Shown here one piece after another: positions 62,776-64,000 of a stretch of 64,000 bases of DNA. The notes beneath the pieces are model-generated. The model had not been told where the DNA came from and ran no database searches. It saw only the letters and a program-made list of their open reading frames with translations. How positions within the stretch are numbered: the first letter of the stretch is position 1; every line of letters begins with the position of its first letter. This stretch comes from Bradyrhizobium sp. CSA112. GTDB lineage: Bacteria > Pseudomonadota > Alphaproteobacteria > Rhizobiales > Xanthobacteraceae. Position numbers and translations under genes: made by a program. The DNA lies in contig NZ_JAACFS010000016.1 in NCBI RefSeq assembly GCF_029051645.1, forward strand, positions 91,421-155,420, in the 5' to 3' direction.

Positions 62776-63246
62776 ATGAGAGCCGAATTGATTTCAGTGT
62801 GTCAGCTGTTTCTCGTTCCATCGGCGATTATGTTTGCCGCGCTCGGAGTAGCAGGGAGTGAAGGACTAAAGATCGTCATTTGCGGAATGGGAGCGGTCAC
62901 CAGCGACATCTGGGCTTGGACAGTCTACCACTGGAAGGATGTTACGACCGGCGCGGGATTGGCGCCGAGCAATACTGAGCCTGTGTTGGTATTGTCGATC
63001 TTGTTTGTTCTTGCATGGACAGTCTGTTTTTGGGTTCACGTGGGTTATGGACTGGCATATGGCTTTGAGCGTCAAAAAGAAGCGCAGAGCGTTAAAATCG
63101 CGCGACGGCCAAAAGTGCATTTCGCGCCCCCCAGAACAACCATGAGGTCTGGCCATCGACTCCGCCGCTTCTGGCATCGCCTTTGGCTTCCTGTTCGTGC
63201 GTGGTTGAGCGGCGGGAAGTGGCTTTCCCGTCAACCATCGCTTTAG
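62776..63246 (+). CDS. Membrane protein of unknown function
   Basis: 156 residues with two or three hydrophobic helices (residues 5-30, 32-45 and about 70-95) and a strongly basic C-terminal tail. AGGGAGG precedes the ATG at 62776. I recognise no family and no partner. Confidence 0.6.
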   Translation: MRAELISVCQLFLVPSAIMFAALGVAGSEGLKIVICGMGAVTSDIWAWTVYHWKDVTTGAGLAPSNTEPVLVLSILFVLAWTVCFWVHVGYGLAYGFERQKEAQSVKIARRPKVHFAPPRTTMRSGHRLRRFWHRLWLPVRAWLSGGKWLSRQPSL

Positions 63247-63370
63247 CCGCCGCACCTTGGGGGCACGGCGGGCATTTTACTTTTTTCCTATGAATTCCGA
63301 ACAATCAGGGGACGAGATCGGTGCTGCTACCACCGATGACACATGGCTCATGCGAGCGTGGTCGCGGTTC

Positions 63371-63406
63371 GAAGTCCGATTTGCCCCTATCACCGGACAT
63401 CGTCAG
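63371..63406. repeat. REP-like dispersed repeat, copy C
   Basis: GAAGTCCGATTTGCCCCT, spacer, then ACCGGACATCGTCAG; related to copies A, B and D. Confidence 0.5.
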
Positions 63407-63490
63407 CGTAGCGCGGCACGTCCGATAAGTGCCCAATTTCAGACCTGCAGACCCACTGAACCGTTTCACCCAGTGGTCGAGTGACCTGAC

Positions 63491-64000
63491 TTAGTAGTAG
63501 CCGTATCCGCCCCAGCCGCCGTATCCTCCGCAGACGTAGCGGGGACCCCACGGCGTGTAGACCCAGCATTCGTAGTCGTAGCCGTAGTCGTAGTCGTAGG
63601 CCCAGGGGTAGAGCCCTGCGCCGACGAAGAACGGCGCGAAGCCGAACGCGAAGCGGCGATGACCGAACCGTGCGAACCGCGGGCCGACGAAATCTCTGCG
63701 GAAACCGGCGCCCCGGAAGCCAGGACCGACAAGCCCGCCACGGAAGCCAGGACCGGCAAGCCCGCCACGGAAGCCAGGACCGGCAAGCCCACCCCGGAAG
63801 CCGGGACCGGCAAGCCCGCCACGGAAGCCGGGACCGGCAAGCCCACCGCGGAAGCCGGGACCAGCAAGCCCGCCACGGAAGCCAGGACCGGCAAGCCCAC
63901 CCCGGAAGCCGGGACCGGCAAGCCCGCCACGGAAACCGCCGCCTCCGAACCCGCCGCGCATTCCTCCGCCGGCAAAGCCGCCTCCGCCCCCTCTAAATCC
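63491..64000 (-). CDS. Glycine-rich repeat protein (N-terminus beyond right edge)
   Basis: The reverse-strand frame is open from the window edge to 63491. After a G-F/G-G-rich start come eight nine-residue units F-R-G-G-L-A-G-P-G (one with V for A). A C-terminal part rich in Phe, Tyr and Gly follows (A-F-G-F-A-P-F-F-V-G, then D-Y-D-Y-G-Y-D-Y-E and G-G-W-G-G-Y-G-Y-Y). An ATG at 63961 exists, but the same composition continues upstream, so the true start and any signal peptide are probably outside. The type resembles secreted or surface glycine-rich proteins of rhizobia; no enzymatic domain is present. Confidence 0.7.
   Translation of the reverse strand, partial: GFRGGGGGFAGGGMRGGFGGGGFRGGLAGPGFRGGLAGPGFRGGLAGPGFRGGLAGPGFRGGLAGPGFRGGLAGPGFRGGLAGPGFRGGLVGPGFRGAGFRRDFVGPRFARFGHRRFAFGFAPFFVGAGLYPWAYDYDYGYDYECWVYTPWGPRYVCGGYGGWGGYGYY
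63715..63930. repeat. Tandem 27-bp repeats, eight units
   Basis: Eight 27-bp units (GGAAGCCRGGACCGRCAAGC plus 7 bp) code for the nonapeptide repeat. Third-position variants at unit ends alternate CAC / CCC or CGC, showing a 54-bp higher-order period, the sign of expansion by doubling. Confidence 0.85.

Noticed and set aside
63715..63930. CRISPR array
   Set aside because: Units are contiguous 27-bp coding repeats without unique spacers.
63670..63996. Plus-strand repeat protein (G-S-Q-D-R-Q-A-R-H units)
   Set aside because: It is the complement of the glycine-rich reading frame, whose nonrepeat C-terminus looks like a real protein.

Overview
The window is a GC-rich stretch typical of an alphaproteobacterium of the order Hyphomicrobiales, most likely Bradyrhizobium or a close relative. 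This rests on overall protein character, a branched-chain-amino-acid-type (HAAT) transport operon led by an acyl-CoA synthetase, several molybdenum oxidoreductases, many LysR regulators and small rhizobial proteins of unknown function. No 16S rRNA or other phylogenetic marker is present, so the genus is an inference.

Left part (1-40.6 kb) looks like stable chromosome. It opens with a small unusual cluster: an O-methyltransferase cut by the window edge, a genuine PEP phosphomutase (EDKGFPKMNS signature), a PAS-like protein, an NTF2/SnoaL-like protein, a GNAT-like protein and an XRE regulator. Three copies of a 14-16 bp motif sit in two of its promoter regions. Next come a BisC-type molybdoenzyme; a TetR regulator divergent from an RND efflux pair, with a perfect 15-bp inverted repeat over the pump's ribosome binding site; a six-gene operon (acyl-CoA synthetase, LivG, LivH, LivM, LivK, LivF); a Tat-exported amidase; a SAM hydrolase (DUF62); a UvrD-type helicase; a Rieske protein fused to a long uncharacterised helical region; a sulfite-oxidase-like/cytochrome c fusion; a serine hydrolase; a DUF2235 hydrolase; a RibD_C reductase; and an isoquinoline-1-oxidoreductase-type pair flanked by two closely similar LysR regulators.

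Right part (40.6-64 kb) looks like a genomic island. Its left border is marked by a 51-nt 3' fragment of tRNA-Gln(UUG), the usual footprint of site-specific integration. Its orientation predicts that the island runs rightward beyond the window to an intact tRNA-Gln. Inside are an IS1182-type element inserted in the loop of a palindromic repeat with a 4-bp target duplication, an IS110/IS1111-type element inserted right behind the start codon of an already decaying HMCES/YedK gene, a large serine recombinase, REP-like repeats, a DUF2285-like small protein and many broken genes (TPR protein, LysR, 2-hydroxyacid dehydrogenase, alpha/beta hydrolase). The intact cargo is an orphan soxCD pair with an AraC regulator and a catabolic operon (Bug-type binding protein, CMD protein, enolase-superfamily dehydratase, MFS permease, TauE/SafE exporter). 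Together these suggest use of an organic acid, possibly sulfonated. The window ends in small proteins of unknown function and a glycine-rich repeat protein cut by the right edge.
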